A stretch of 64,000 nucleotides of DNA from the NCBI RefSeq assembly GCF_001921865.1, contig NZ_MSCT01000025.1, positions 1 through 64,000 of the forward strand, written 5' to 3'. Of this stretch, positions 43,775 to 52,999 are shown piece after piece. The translations under genes and the position numbers were made by a program. The first letter of the stretch is position 1. Every line of letters begins with the position of its first letter. The notes under the pieces were generated by a model, which searched no databases, was not told the DNA's origin, and saw only the letters and a program-made list of their open reading frames with translations. This stretch comes from Pseudomonas chlororaphis (GTDB lineage: Bacteria > Pseudomonadota > Gammaproteobacteria > Pseudomonadales > Pseudomonadaceae).

Positions 43775-44446
43775 TCAGGCGGTGAGGGTCTTCACGCCTT
43801 CGCTGGTGCCGAGCAACAGCACGTCGGCCGGGCGGGCGGCGAACAGGCCGTTGGTGACCACGCCGACAATCGCATTGATCTGCGCTTCCAGCTCCACCGG
43901 GTTGGTGATCTGCATGTTGTGCACATCGAGGATGATGTTGCCGTTGTCGGTGAGCACGCCTTCGCGGTAGACCGGGTCGCCGCCCAGCTTCACCAACTCG
44001 CGGGCCACGTGGCTGCGGGCCATCGGGATCACTTCTACCGGCAGCGGGAAAGTACCCAGCACAGGGACCAGTTTGCTGGCATCGGCGATGCAGATGAAGG
44101 TCTTGGCCACCGCCGCGACGATCTTCTCGCGGGTCAGGGCCGCGCCGCCGCCCTTGATCAGGTTCAGGTGCTCGTCGCTTTCGTCGGCGCCGTCGATGTA
44201 GAACTCCAGGTCGCTGACGGTGTTCAGTTCGTACACCGGGATACCGTGGCCCTTGAGGCGCGCCGCAGTGGCTTCGGAGCTGGCGACCGCGCCGTCGAAG
44301 GCGCCTTTGTGCTGGGCCAGGGCATCGATGAAACAGTTGGCGGTGGAGCCAGTGCCGACCCCGACGATGCTCTTGTCATCGAGTTTCGGGAGGATGAGGT
44401 CGACGGCAGCCTGGGCCACGGCCTGTTTGAGTTGATCCTGGGTCAT
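43775..44446 (-). CDS. rpiA: Ribose-5-phosphate isomerase A
   Basis: A 223-residue enzyme interconverting ribose-5-phosphate and ribulose-5-phosphate in the pentose phosphate pathway. Phosphate-binding VGVGTGSTANCFIDAL, DGADESDEHLNLIKGGGAALTREK with the catalytic Glu, and DASKLVPVLG are all conserved. The start at 44446 gives the usual N-terminus (MTQDQLKQAVAQAA) and has GGAG upstream. It is divergent from ilvA with 213 nt between. Confidence 0.96.
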   Translation of the reverse strand: MTQDQLKQAVAQAAVDLILPKLDDKSIVGVGTGSTANCFIDALAQHKGAFDGAVASSEATAARLKGHGIPVYELNTVSDLEFYIDGADESDEHLNLIKGGGAALTREKIVAAVAKTFICIADASKLVPVLGTFPLPVEVIPMARSHVARELVKLGGDPVYREGVLTDNGNIILDVHNMQITNPVELEAQINAIVGVVTNGLFAARPADVLLLGTSEGVKTLTA

Positions 44447-44659
44447 GCGGGCTCCGGAAGCGGGCAAGGGGGAACGGAAAGGCCGGCATTATAGGCGCCG
44501 CCGCGAGCAAGGTCATTGCCCGATTGGCGGGTCAAAAGCGCGCGGTGCGCCGTAGGGCCGGGGCCGGACGCTCTAAAACCTCTGTATTCGTGTGGTCGCC
44601 CGGGCAAACGCTGGGTTAGACTCGCTGGCCCTGCCCAACCCGCCCAGTGATGCTTTCCG

Positions 44660-46174
44660 ATGCTCGAACAGTACGTCAAGAAGATCCTCACCTCGCGCGT
44701 TTACGACGTTGCCGTAGAAACCCCGTTGCAGACTGCCCGCCAGCTCTCCGAGCGGCTGGGCAATCAGGTCTGGCTCAAGCGCGAAGACTTGCAGCCGGTG
44801 TTCTCGTTCAAGATTCGCGGCGCCTACAACAAGCTGACCCAGCTCAGCGATGCGGAACGCGCCCGCGGCGTAGTTACCGCGTCGGCCGGCAACCATGCCC
44901 AGGGCCTGGCCCTGGCGGCCAAGGTGCTGGGGGTGAAGGCGACCATCGTGATGCCCAAGACCACCCCGGAGATCAAGGTCGAAGGCGTGCGCTCGCGCGG
45001 CGGCAAGGTGGTGCTGCACGGCGATTCCTTTCCGGAGGCCCTGGCTTACTCGCTGAAGCTGGTGGACGAGAAAGGCTACGTCTATATCCACCCGTACGAC
45101 GATCCGCACACCATTGCCGGGCAGGGCACCGTGGCGATGGAGATCCTGCGCCAGCACCCGGGTCCTCTGGACGCGATTTTCGTTCCGGTCGGCGGCGGCG
45201 GGCTGATCGCCGGGATTGCCGCCTACGTGAAATACCTGCGCCCGGAAATCAAGGTCATCGGCGTCGAGCCGGACGATTCCAACTGCCTGCAAATGGCCAT
45301 GGCCGCTGGCGAGCGCGTGGTGCTGCCGACGGTGGGGCTCTTCGCCGACGGCGTCGCGGTGGCGCAGATCGGCCAGCACACCTTCGACATCTGCAAGGAC
45401 TACGTGGATGAAGTGATCACCGTCAGCACCGACGAAATCTGCGCGGCGATCAAGGACATCTACGACGACACCCGCTCCATCACCGAGCCGGCCGGCGCCC
45501 TGGGCGTGGCCGGGATCAAGAAATACGTCGAGCAGCGCGGCGTCAGCGGGCAGACCCTGGTGGCCATCGACTCCGGCGCCAACGTCAACTTCGACCGCCT
45601 ACGTCATGTCGCCGAGCGCGCCGAGCTGGGCGAAGGCCGCGAAGCCATCATCGCTGTGACCATTCCCGAGAAACCGGGCAGCTTCAAGGCGTTCTGCGAG
45701 GCGGTGGGCAAGCGCCAGATCACCGAATTCAACTACCGCTATAACACCGGCAGCGAAGCGCACATCTTCGTCGGCGTGCAGACCCACCCGGAAAACGACC
45801 CGCGCAGCGCGCTGATCGCCAGCCTGTCGGAACAGGGCTTCCCGGTGATCGACCTGACCGACAATGAACTGGCCAAGCTGCACATCCGTCATATGGTCGG
45901 TGGGCACGCGGCGCATGTGGTCGATGAAGTGGTCCTGCGCTTCGAGTTCCCGGAGCGTCCGGGCGCGCTGTTCAACTTCCTCAACAAACTGGGTGGGCGC
46001 TGGAACATCTCGATGTTCCATTACCGCAACCATGGCGCGGCCGATGGCCGGGTGGTTGCGGGGCTGCAAGTGCCGGCAGACGAGCGGCATCTGGTGCCGG
46101 CGGCGCTGGAGCAGATCGGCTACCCCTATTGGGACGAGAGTGATAACCCGGCGTACCAGCTGTTCCTCGGCTGA
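44660..46174 (+). CDS. ilvA: Threonine ammonia-lyase, biosynthetic
   Basis: A 504-residue PLP enzyme converting threonine to 2-oxobutyrate for isoleucine. The PLP lysine is Lys51 in FSFKIRGAYNK; ASAGNHAQGLALAA and the phosphate loop VGGGGLIAGIA follow. The C-terminal third (about 330-504) contains two ACT-like regulatory repeats (AIIAVTIPEKPGSFKAFCE and RFEFPERPGALFNFL) for isoleucine/valine control. The length is standard for the biosynthetic form. The order rpiA-ilvA is divergent, as in PAO1. Confidence 0.96.
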   Translation: MLEQYVKKILTSRVYDVAVETPLQTARQLSERLGNQVWLKREDLQPVFSFKIRGAYNKLTQLSDAERARGVVTASAGNHAQGLALAAKVLGVKATIVMPKTTPEIKVEGVRSRGGKVVLHGDSFPEALAYSLKLVDEKGYVYIHPYDDPHTIAGQGTVAMEILRQHPGPLDAIFVPVGGGGLIAGIAAYVKYLRPEIKVIGVEPDDSNCLQMAMAAGERVVLPTVGLFADGVAVAQIGQHTFDICKDYVDEVITVSTDEICAAIKDIYDDTRSITEPAGALGVAGIKKYVEQRGVSGQTLVAIDSGANVNFDRLRHVAERAELGEGREAIIAVTIPEKPGSFKAFCEAVGKRQITEFNYRYNTGSEAHIFVGVQTHPENDPRSALIASLSEQGFPVIDLTDNELAKLHIRHMVGGHAAHVVDEVVLRFEFPERPGALFNFLNKLGGRWNISMFHYRNHGAADGRVVAGLQVPADERHLVPAALEQIGYPYWDESDNPAYQLFLG

Positions 46175-46212
46175 ACGGCTACGCTGGTGGGCAAGGCCTA
46201 AGGAGTCATTAC

Positions 46213-46641
46213 ATGGAAACGCTGACCGTCCTCAAAATCGTACATATCCTGGCCACTGTGCTGTTGCTGGGCAGCGCGCTGGGGCTGGCCATCTGGACCT
46301 GGCGCGCTCGGAGCAAGGGCGATGCGGGCATCTACGGCCGGTTGCTGCGCCGGCCCCTGGTGTTCGTCTGGCTATTGTTGGTGATGTGCCTGGCCAGCCT
46401 GCCGTTCAGCGGCTGGTGGCTGGTGCACCTGATGGGCTGGCCGCTGGGGCAAACCTGGATCCTGGCGTCCAGCGTGATCTACACCGTGGGTGCCTTGAGC
46501 TGTTTCTGGTTGCTGGCGCGGCTCAACCGCGTGCGGATCGCCTCCGGGGTCGGCAGCCCGAAGTTCACCCTGGCATTGGCGGTGTTCAGCTTTGTGTGTT
46601 TCTTCGCCATTGCCGGGCTGATGGGCGCCAAACCGGTCTGA
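46213..46641 (+). CDS. DUF2269 inner-membrane protein
   Basis: A 142-residue hydrophobic protein with four predicted membrane segments (for example IVHILATVLLLGSALGLAIW and a C-terminal LALAVFSFVCFFAIAGLMG). It fits the DUF2269 family. It begins 38 nt after ilvA with an AAGGAG ribosome site and is probably cotranscribed. The function is unknown. Confidence 0.85.
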   Translation: METLTVLKIVHILATVLLLGSALGLAIWTWRARSKGDAGIYGRLLRRPLVFVWLLLVMCLASLPFSGWWLVHLMGWPLGQTWILASSVIYTVGALSCFWLLARLNRVRIASGVGSPKFTLALAVFSFVCFFAIAGLMGAKPV

Positions 46642-46647
46642 TGGCCT

Positions 46648-46705
46648 GATCGCTCGCTCCTACAAGGTTTTCAGTAATTCCTGTAGGAGCGAGCTTGTTC
46701 GCGAT
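46648..46705. repeat. REP pair, one arm truncated
   Basis: Left arm GATCGCTCGCTCCTACA lacks the GAGCAAG half of the head; the right arm CTGTAGGAGCGAGCTTGTTC is complete but with one change (TTGTTCG). It lies between converging genes. Confidence 0.75.
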
Positions 46706-46712
46706 GGCGTCT

Positions 46713-47369
46713 TCAGTCGCGCAGGCTGATCACCGGCCAGCCACGTTGCTCGGCGTGGGCCCGCAGGTTCGGGTCCGGGTCCACGGCGATCGGGTTCGCG
46801 ACTTGTTCCAGCAGCGGCAAGTCGTTCATCGAGTCGCTATAGAAGTAGCTGTCTTCCAGGCTGTGGCCGGTTTCTTCGAGCCAACGCGCCAGGCGAGTGA
46901 CCTTGCCTTCGCGAAAGCACGGGATGTCGGTGCTGCGGCCGGTGTAGCGGCCGTCCTGCATCTCGCACTCGGTGGCGATCAGGGTTTCCACGCCCAGGCG
47001 TTCGGCGATCGGTGCGGTGACGAAGCGGTTGGTGGCGGTGATGATCACCAGCTTGTCGCCGGCGGCCCGGTGCTTGGCCAGCAATTGCGCGGCCTTGGGC
47101 AGCATCAGCGGTTCGATGCAGTCGCGCATGTAGTCGCGGTGCCACTGGTCGAGCACATCCATCTCGGTGCGGCCGAGAATCTCCAGGCAGAAATTCAGGT
47201 ACGCGGCATTGTCGAGCGTGCCGGCCAGGTAGTCCTGGTAGAACTCGTCGTTGCGGGTCTTGTACGCAACGGCGTCGAGGAAGCCCCGTTCGCACAGGTA
47301 ATCGCCCCAGGCGTGGTCACTGTCGCCGCCCAGAAGGGTGTTGTCCAAGTCGAATAAAGCCAGGCGCAT
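46713..47369 (-). CDS. HAD-superfamily phosphatase (SerB-like subfamily IB)
   Basis: A 218-residue hydrolase. Motif I FDLDNTLLGGDSD (nucleophile Asp7, Asp9), motif II IITATNRF (Thr), and motif III/IV in YFYSDSMNDLPLLEQVA are complete, with a helical C1 cap typical of the phosphoserine phosphatase-like group. The start at 47369 fits the family N-terminus; the frame opens earlier. It is divergent from rppH with 143 nt between. The physiological phosphate ester is unknown. Confidence 0.88.
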   Translation of the reverse strand: MRLALFDLDNTLLGGDSDHAWGDYLCERGFLDAVAYKTRNDEFYQDYLAGTLDNAAYLNFCLEILGRTEMDVLDQWHRDYMRDCIEPLMLPKAAQLLAKHRAAGDKLVIITATNRFVTAPIAERLGVETLIATECEMQDGRYTGRSTDIPCFREGKVTRLARWLEETGHSLEDSYFYSDSMNDLPLLEQVANPIAVDPDPNLRAHAEQRGWPVISLRD

Positions 47370-47512
47370 CGCGGTTACTCGCTGATAAGTCTGAAAAAAG
47401 GCCATCAGAATACGGTCTTTTCACAAGAGTGCACATAAGGTAGGAAGCCTCGTTGCTGCTTTCACAACCTTTGTGGAACAATGCGGCGACATGCGTTTGC
47501 GAGGTTGTTGCC

Positions 47513-47992
47513 GTGATCGACCCCGATGGTTTCCGCCCCAATGTCGGGATCATTCTGACGAATGATGCCGGCCAGGTGCTATGGGCTCGCCGTATCAATC
47601 AAGATGCCTGGCAGTTTCCGCAAGGGGGGATCAACCCCGAAGAGACGCCGGAAGACGCTCTGTACCGCGAGTTGAACGAAGAAGTCGGCCTGGAGCGCGA
47701 GGATGTGCAAATTCTCGCCTGTACCCGAGGCTGGTTGCGCTATCGTTTGCCGCAGCGTCTGGTCCGGACCCACAGCCAACCGCTGTGCATCGGCCAGAAA
47801 CAGAAATGGTTTCTTTTGCGCCTGATCTCCAACGAGCAGCGGGTGCGGATGGATTTGACCGGTAAACCGGAGTTCGATGGCTGGCGCTGGGTCAGTTATT
47901 GGTATCCGTTGGGCCAGGTGGTGACATTCAAGCGCGAGGTTTACCGCCGCGCTCTCAAAGAGCTTGCCCCGCGCCTTCTTGCGCGCGACTGA
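47513..47992 (+). CDS. rppH: RNA pyrophosphohydrolase
   Basis: A 159-residue Nudix hydrolase that removes pyrophosphate from the 5' end of transcripts, triggering RNase E decay. The Nudix box is GGINPEETPEDALYRELNEE then VGL. Start is GTG 47513 with GAGG spaced 8 nt, giving MIDPDGFRPNVGIIL, the known RppH N-terminus; an upstream in-frame start at 47453 is rejected. It is followed by ptsP 22 nt later, the conserved rppH-ptsP pair of gammaproteobacteria. Confidence 0.95.
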   Translation: MIDPDGFRPNVGIILTNDAGQVLWARRINQDAWQFPQGGINPEETPEDALYRELNEEVGLEREDVQILACTRGWLRYRLPQRLVRTHSQPLCIGQKQKWFLLRLISNEQRVRMDLTGKPEFDGWRWVSYWYPLGQVVTFKREVYRRALKELAPRLLARD

Positions 47993-48014
47993 CGACGGAG
48001 TTCGACCCCGAGCC

Positions 48015-50294
48015 ATGCTCAATACGCTGCGCAAGATCGTCCAGGAAGTTAACTCCGCCAAGGATCTCAAGGCGGCGTTGGGGATTATTGTGTTGCGCGT
48101 CAAAGAGGCCATGGGCAGCCAGGTCTGCTCGGTCTATCTGCTGGATCCCGAGACCAACCGTTTTGTCCTGATGGCCACCGAGGGCTTGAACAAGCGCTCG
48201 ATCGGCAAGGTCAGCATGGCACCCAACGAAGGTCTGGTCGGCCTGGTCGGTACGCGCGAAGAACCGCTCAACCTCGAAAACGCCGCCGACCACCCGCGTT
48301 ATCGCTACTTCGCCGAAACCGGTGAGGAGCGTTATGCCTCCTTCCTCGGCGCGCCGATCATTCACCACCGCCGGGTCGTCGGCGTCCTGGTCATCCAGCA
48401 AAAGGAGCGCCGTCAGTTCGACGAGGGCGAAGAGGCCTTCCTGGTGACCATGAGCGCCCAGCTGGCGGGGGTTATCGCCCATGCCGAGGCCACTGGTTCG
48501 ATCCGTGGCCTGGGCCGCCAGGGCAAGGGTATCCAGGAAGCCAAGTTCGTCGGTGTGCCCGGGTCGCCAGGCGCGGCCGTAGGGACCGCGGTGGTGATGC
48601 TGCCGCCGGCCGACCTGGACGTGGTGCCTGACAAGAGCATCAGCGACATCGACGCCGAGCTGGCGCTGTTCAAGACCGCCATCGAAGGCGTGCGCGCCGA
48701 CATGCGTACGCTTTCCGAAAAACTCGCCACCCAGCTGCGTCCCGAAGAGCGGGCGCTGTTCGACGTCTACCTGATGATGCTCGACGACGCTTCCCTGGGC
48801 AGCGAAGTGACCACCGTGATCAAGACCGGGCAATGGGCCCAGGGCGCGTTGCGCCAGGTGGTCACCGATCACGTCAACCGTTTCGAGCTGATGGACGACG
48901 CCTACCTGCGCGAGCGCGCGTCGGACGTCAAGGACCTGGGCCGTCGCCTGCTGGCCTACTTGCAGGAAGAGCGCCAGCAGACCCTGGTCTACCCCGACAA
49001 CACCATCCTGATCAGCGAAGAACTGACGCCGGCCATGCTCGGCGAGGTGCCGGAAGGCAAGCTGGTCGGCCTGGTGTCGGTACTGGGTTCGGGCAACTCC
49101 CACGTGGCGATCCTGGCGCGTGCCATGGGCATCCCGACGGTGATGGGCCTGGTCGACCTGCCGTACTCCAAGGTCGACGGCATCGACATGATCGTCGACG
49201 GCTACCACGGCGAGGTCTACACCAACCCCAGCGACGTGCTGCGCAAGCAGTTCGCCGATGTGGTCGAGGAAGAGAAGCAGCTGGCCCTGGGCCTGGATGC
49301 GTTGCGCGACCAGCCGTGCGTGACCCTCGATGGCCACCGCATGCCGCTGTGGGTCAACACCGGCCTGCTGGCGGACGTGGCGCGGGCGCAGAAGCGCGGC
49401 GCCGAAGGCGTGGGCCTGTACCGCACCGAAGTGCCGTTCATGATCAACCAGCGCTTCCCGAGCGAAAAGGAGCAGCTGGCGATCTATCGCGAGCAACTGT
49501 CCGCCTTCCATCCGCAACCGGTGACCATGCGCAGCCTGGACATCGGCGGCGACAAGTCACTGTCGTATTTCCCGATCAAGGAAGACAACCCCTTCCTCGG
49601 CTGGCGCGGCATTCGCGTCACCCTCGACCATCCCGAGATTTTCCTGGTCCAGACCCGCGCCATGCTCAAGGCCAGCGAAGGCCTGAACAACCTGCGCATT
49701 CTCCTGCCGATGATCTCCGGCATCCACGAGCTGGAAGAAGCGCTGCACCTGATCCACCGCGCCTGGGGCGAAGTGCGCGATGAGGGCACCGACGTGCCGA
49801 TGCCGCCGGTTGGGGTGATGATCGAGATCCCGGCCGCGGTCTACCAGACCAAGGAGCTGGCGCGTCAGGTCGACTTCCTGTCGGTCGGTTCCAACGACCT
49901 GACCCAGTACCTGCTGGCCGTGGATCGCAACAACCCACGGGTCGCGGACCTCTACGACTACCTGCACCCGGCGGTGCTGCAAGCCTTGCAGACCGTGGTG
50001 CGCGATGCCCATGCCGAAGGCAAGCCGGTGAGTATCTGCGGCGAGATGGCCGGCGATCCGGCGGCGGCGGTGCTGCTGATGGCGATGGGTTTCGACAGCT
50101 TGTCGATGAACGCCACCAACCTGCCGAAGGTGAAATGGATGCTGCGCCAGATCAATCTCAGCAAGGCCAAGGAGTTGCTGGCCGAGTTGATGACCATCGA
50201 CAACCCGCAAGTTATCCACAGCTCGCTGCAACTGGCACTGAAGAACCTGGGCCTGGCGCGAATGATCAATCCGGCGTCGGTCAAGACGCTTTAA
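48015..50294 (+). CDS. ptsP: Phosphoenolpyruvate-protein phosphotransferase (nitrogen PTS enzyme I)
   Basis: A 759-residue EI-Ntr. An N-terminal GAF sensor domain (about 1-160) precedes the EI core: the phosphorylated histidine is His363 in GSGNSHVAILARAMGIP, the PEP-binding barrel holds GLYRTEVPFM, RGIRVTLDHPEIFL and the catalytic cysteine in SICGEMAGDP. ATG 48015 matches the GAF start. The nitrogen PTS relays phosphate to NPr and EIIA-Ntr, tuning potassium, carbon and secondary metabolism. Cotranscription with rppH is likely from the 22-nt gap. Confidence 0.95.
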   Translation: MLNTLRKIVQEVNSAKDLKAALGIIVLRVKEAMGSQVCSVYLLDPETNRFVLMATEGLNKRSIGKVSMAPNEGLVGLVGTREEPLNLENAADHPRYRYFAETGEERYASFLGAPIIHHRRVVGVLVIQQKERRQFDEGEEAFLVTMSAQLAGVIAHAEATGSIRGLGRQGKGIQEAKFVGVPGSPGAAVGTAVVMLPPADLDVVPDKSISDIDAELALFKTAIEGVRADMRTLSEKLATQLRPEERALFDVYLMMLDDASLGSEVTTVIKTGQWAQGALRQVVTDHVNRFELMDDAYLRERASDVKDLGRRLLAYLQEERQQTLVYPDNTILISEELTPAMLGEVPEGKLVGLVSVLGSGNSHVAILARAMGIPTVMGLVDLPYSKVDGIDMIVDGYHGEVYTNPSDVLRKQFADVVEEEKQLALGLDALRDQPCVTLDGHRMPLWVNTGLLADVARAQKRGAEGVGLYRTEVPFMINQRFPSEKEQLAIYREQLSAFHPQPVTMRSLDIGGDKSLSYFPIKEDNPFLGWRGIRVTLDHPEIFLVQTRAMLKASEGLNNLRILLPMISGIHELEEALHLIHRAWGEVRDEGTDVPMPPVGVMIEIPAAVYQTKELARQVDFLSVGSNDLTQYLLAVDRNNPRVADLYDYLHPAVLQALQTVVRDAHAEGKPVSICGEMAGDPAAAVLLMAMGFDSLSMNATNLPKVKWMLRQINLSKAKELLAELMTIDNPQVIHSSLQLALKNLGLARMINPASVKTL

Positions 50295-50315
50295 TCCCAT
50301 TACCGCGTCGTTTCA

Positions 50316-50380
50316 ATCGCGAGCAAGTTCGCTCCTACAGGTGTTTCATCGATCCCTGTAGGAGCGAGCTTGCTCGCGAT
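50316..50380. repeat. REP pair (inverted)
   Basis: ATCGCGAGCAAGTTCGCTCC and CTGTAGGAGCGAGCTTGCTC face each other between ptsP and the convergent NRDE gene. Confidence 0.85.
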
Positions 50381-50399
50381 GGCGTCCTCCCGGACCTCG

Positions 50400-51146
50400 C
50401 TAAACCCGCAACTCCACCTCGCCCAAATGCCCGCCATAGGGCCCGAAACTGCGCTCGACCATATGCCGCGAACCGTCGGCCCCGACGATCAGCGCCGTGC
50501 TGGCTCGTGTGCCATAACTGGGGCTGGCGATAAACACGCTCGACAGCAGGCTCTCGGTGGCCAGGCCGACTCCGGTATCGGGCAGGTCGGCGAACGGCGC
50601 GGTCTGCGCATCGCTCAGCAGGGCCAGCAAGGCCTGGGGTTGCGGGTCGTCCAATACTTCGTGCAGCGCGGCCCTGGCCTTGAGCAGCTTGGGCCAGGGC
50701 GTATCGAGCCCGGCGTTCGACAGGCCGTACACTCCGCTGTCGAGTCGCTGCGGTTCATGGCTGTGAGCGTTGTAGTGCCAGAGTTGGTCGGGGGTGCCCA
50801 CCAGCAGGTTGAAGCCGGCATATTCCAGCGATCGGCCGACAACGTCGGTCAAGTAGTCGTCTATCGACAGGTTCGCGCTGAGAAATCGCGCCACCAGTTC
50901 GCCCCGTGAGCGGCGTGCCGGGGGCTGGTGCGGATTGCGGATATTGGTCAGGGCGGCGAAGCGCCCTCCAGCGCCTACGCCGAGCCAGGTGCCGCCGGCT
51001 TCCAGGTCGCGCCCGGCATAGATATCGGGGGTTTCGGGCCATTGTGCCAGCGGCAGGCTGGGGCGGGCGTAGAACTCGTCGCGGTTGGCCGCAACGATCA
51101 GGGGCAGGGCGTGGCCCGGCCGCCAGGCGAATACGATCAAGCACAT
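50400..51146 (-). CDS. NRDE (TANGO2-like) family protein
   Basis: A 248-residue protein opening MCLIVFAWRPGH with the family motif VAANRDEFYARPS. Cys2 after Met removal would be an Ntn-type nucleophile, so an amidohydrolase-like activity is possible; eukaryotic TANGO2 is linked to haem or lipid homeostasis, and the bacterial role is not settled. The core continues with TNIRNP, RSRGELV and a closing RASTALIVGADGSRHMVERSF. It is divergent from the TSUP exporter gene. Confidence 0.88.
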   Translation of the reverse strand: MCLIVFAWRPGHALPLIVAANRDEFYARPSLPLAQWPETPDIYAGRDLEAGGTWLGVGAGGRFAALTNIRNPHQPPARRSRGELVARFLSANLSIDDYLTDVVGRSLEYAGFNLLVGTPDQLWHYNAHSHEPQRLDSGVYGLSNAGLDTPWPKLLKARAALHEVLDDPQPQALLALLSDAQTAPFADLPDTGVGLATESLLSSVFIASPSYGTRASTALIVGADGSRHMVERSFGPYGGHLGEVELRV

Positions 51147-51268
51147 CAGGTCGTCCCTTTTGTGTTTTTGCCCACTTTACGCACAGATCGGCTGGGTATC
51201 CATCGCCATCCAGTGGAGCCAGGGGCCATGCATCCGTTACCATGCCGCTCTCTTTTCGGGATGCCTCC

Positions 51269-52051
51269 ATGGAATTTCTGCTCTATCTGCTGCTGGGTGC
51301 CTGCGCAGGCATATTGGCCGGTCTGTTTGGCGTGGGCGGCGGCATCATCATCGTTCCCGTGCTGGTGTTCAGCTTCACCCTGCAAGGTTTCGATCCGTCG
51401 ATCCTGACCCACTTGGCGGTCGGCACGTCGTTGGCGACCATCATCTTCACCTCGGTCAACGCGGTACGCGAACACCAGCGCAAGGGCGCGGTGCGCTGGC
51501 CGATCTTTGCCTGGATGACCGTCGGCATCCTGCTCGGCGCCGGAGTCGGGGCCCTGACGGCCGAAGCGATCTCCGGGCCGAACCTGCAGAAAATCATCGG
51601 TGTCTTCGCTCTGGTGGTCGCCCTACAGATGACCCTGGACCTCAAGCCCAAGGCCAGCCGCGACGTTCCCGGCAAGCTCGGGTTGACCCTGGCGGGTAGC
51701 GTGATCGGCTGGGCCTCGGCGATTTTCGGCATCGGCGGCGGCTCGCTGACCGTGCCGTTCCTGACCTGGCGCAGCGTGCCCATGCAGCAGGCGGTGGCCA
51801 CGTCTTCGGCCTGCGGTTTGCCGATTGCCGTGGCCAGTGCCATAAGTTTCATGATTCTGGGCTGGCATGATCCGCTGTTGCCGGCTCATAGTCTGGGTTT
51901 TGTGTATTTGCCGGCGCTGTTGGGCATCGCCCTGACCAGCATGGTCTTTGCCCGCTTCGGCGCGCGGCTGGCCCATCGGCTGTCGCCGCGCCTGTTGAAG
52001 CGTTTGTTCGCCGCCCTGCTGTTTGTGGTCGGCCTGACGTTCCTGGTCTGA
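51269..52051 (+). CDS. TauE/SafE (TSUP)-family exporter
   Basis: A 260-residue membrane protein with seven to eight segments in two repeats, each opening with a G-rich motif: ILAGLFGVGGGIIIVP near the N-terminus and VIGWASAIFGIGGGSLTVPF in the second half, the TSUP hallmark. Members export sulfite, sulfoacetate or other small organic anions. ATG 51269 gives the family N-terminus; longer frames start in unrelated sequence. The substrate cannot be assigned. It is followed by lgt after 78 nt. Confidence 0.9.
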   Translation: MEFLLYLLLGACAGILAGLFGVGGGIIIVPVLVFSFTLQGFDPSILTHLAVGTSLATIIFTSVNAVREHQRKGAVRWPIFAWMTVGILLGAGVGALTAEAISGPNLQKIIGVFALVVALQMTLDLKPKASRDVPGKLGLTLAGSVIGWASAIFGIGGGSLTVPFLTWRSVPMQQAVATSSACGLPIAVASAISFMILGWHDPLLPAHSLGFVYLPALLGIALTSMVFARFGARLAHRLSPRLLKRLFAALLFVVGLTFLV

Positions 52052-52129
52052 CTGGTTTCGCAATCCTGGCTTAATCCGCGCGTGGCATGGTCCGGCGCAC
52101 ATCGAGTTTCACGCTAACGAGGAGTCGCA

Positions 52130-52951
52130 ATGCTGCCTTACCCGCAGATCGACCCGGTGGCCTTGGCCATCGGTCCGCTGAAAATTCACTGGTACGGCCT
52201 GATGTACCTGATCGGCATCGGTGGCGCCTGGCTGCTGGCGTCGCGCCGGTTGAACCGCTTCGACCCGACCTGGACCAAGGAAAAACTTTCCGACATGGTG
52301 TTCTGGATGTCGATGGGGGTCATTGTCGGCGGGCGCCTGGGGTATGTGCTGTTCTACGACCTGAGTGCCTACCTGGCCAACCCGACGCTGATCTTCGAGG
52401 TCTGGAAAGGCGGTATGTCGTTCCACGGCGGCTTCATCGGGGTGATGCTGGCAGCCCTGTGGTTCGGCAAGAAGAACGGCAAGTCGTTCTTCCAGCTGAT
52501 GGACTTCGTCGCGCCAATGGTGCCGATCGGCCTGGGCGCCGGGCGCATCGGCAACTTCATCAACGCCGAGTTGTGGGGCAAGCCGACCGACCTGCCGTGG
52601 GCGATGATCTTCCCGCCGTTCAGCGATCCGGCGCAGTTGCCGCGTCATCCGTCGCAGCTGTACCAGTTCGCCCTGGAAGGCGTGGCGCTGTTCCTCATTC
52701 TCTGGCTGTTCTCGCGCAAACCTCGCCCAACCATGGCAGTTTCCGGGATGTTCGCCCTGTTTTACGGTATTTTCCGCTTTGTCGTCGAGTTCGTCCGGGT
52801 CCCGGATGCGCAGCTGGGTTACCTGGCGTGGAACTGGCTGACCATGGGCCAGGTGCTGTGCCTGCCGATGATCGTCGGCGGCCTGTTCCTGATCTGGCTG
52901 GCCTACCATCGCGCTCCAGCGGCACCGGTGGCGAAAGACGCCGCGCTCTAA
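52130..52951 (+). CDS. lgt: Prolipoprotein diacylglyceryl transferase
   Basis: A 273-residue inner-membrane enzyme with seven segments that adds diacylglycerol to the lipobox cysteine of lipoproteins. The signature GLGAGRIGNFINAELWGKPT with the essential Arg, the MSFHGGFIGV loop and HPSQLYQ are intact. Ribosome site GAGGAG before ATG 52130. It is followed by thyA 48 nt later, the widely conserved lgt-thyA pair. Confidence 0.96.
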   Translation: MLPYPQIDPVALAIGPLKIHWYGLMYLIGIGGAWLLASRRLNRFDPTWTKEKLSDMVFWMSMGVIVGGRLGYVLFYDLSAYLANPTLIFEVWKGGMSFHGGFIGVMLAALWFGKKNGKSFFQLMDFVAPMVPIGLGAGRIGNFINAELWGKPTDLPWAMIFPPFSDPAQLPRHPSQLYQFALEGVALFLILWLFSRKPRPTMAVSGMFALFYGIFRFVVEFVRVPDAQLGYLAWNWLTMGQVLCLPMIVGGLFLIWLAYHRAPAAPVAKDAAL

Positions 52952-52999
52952 ATTCGGATCGCAGGGCGCAAGCCCTGCCTTCAAGGACACAGGTAATAC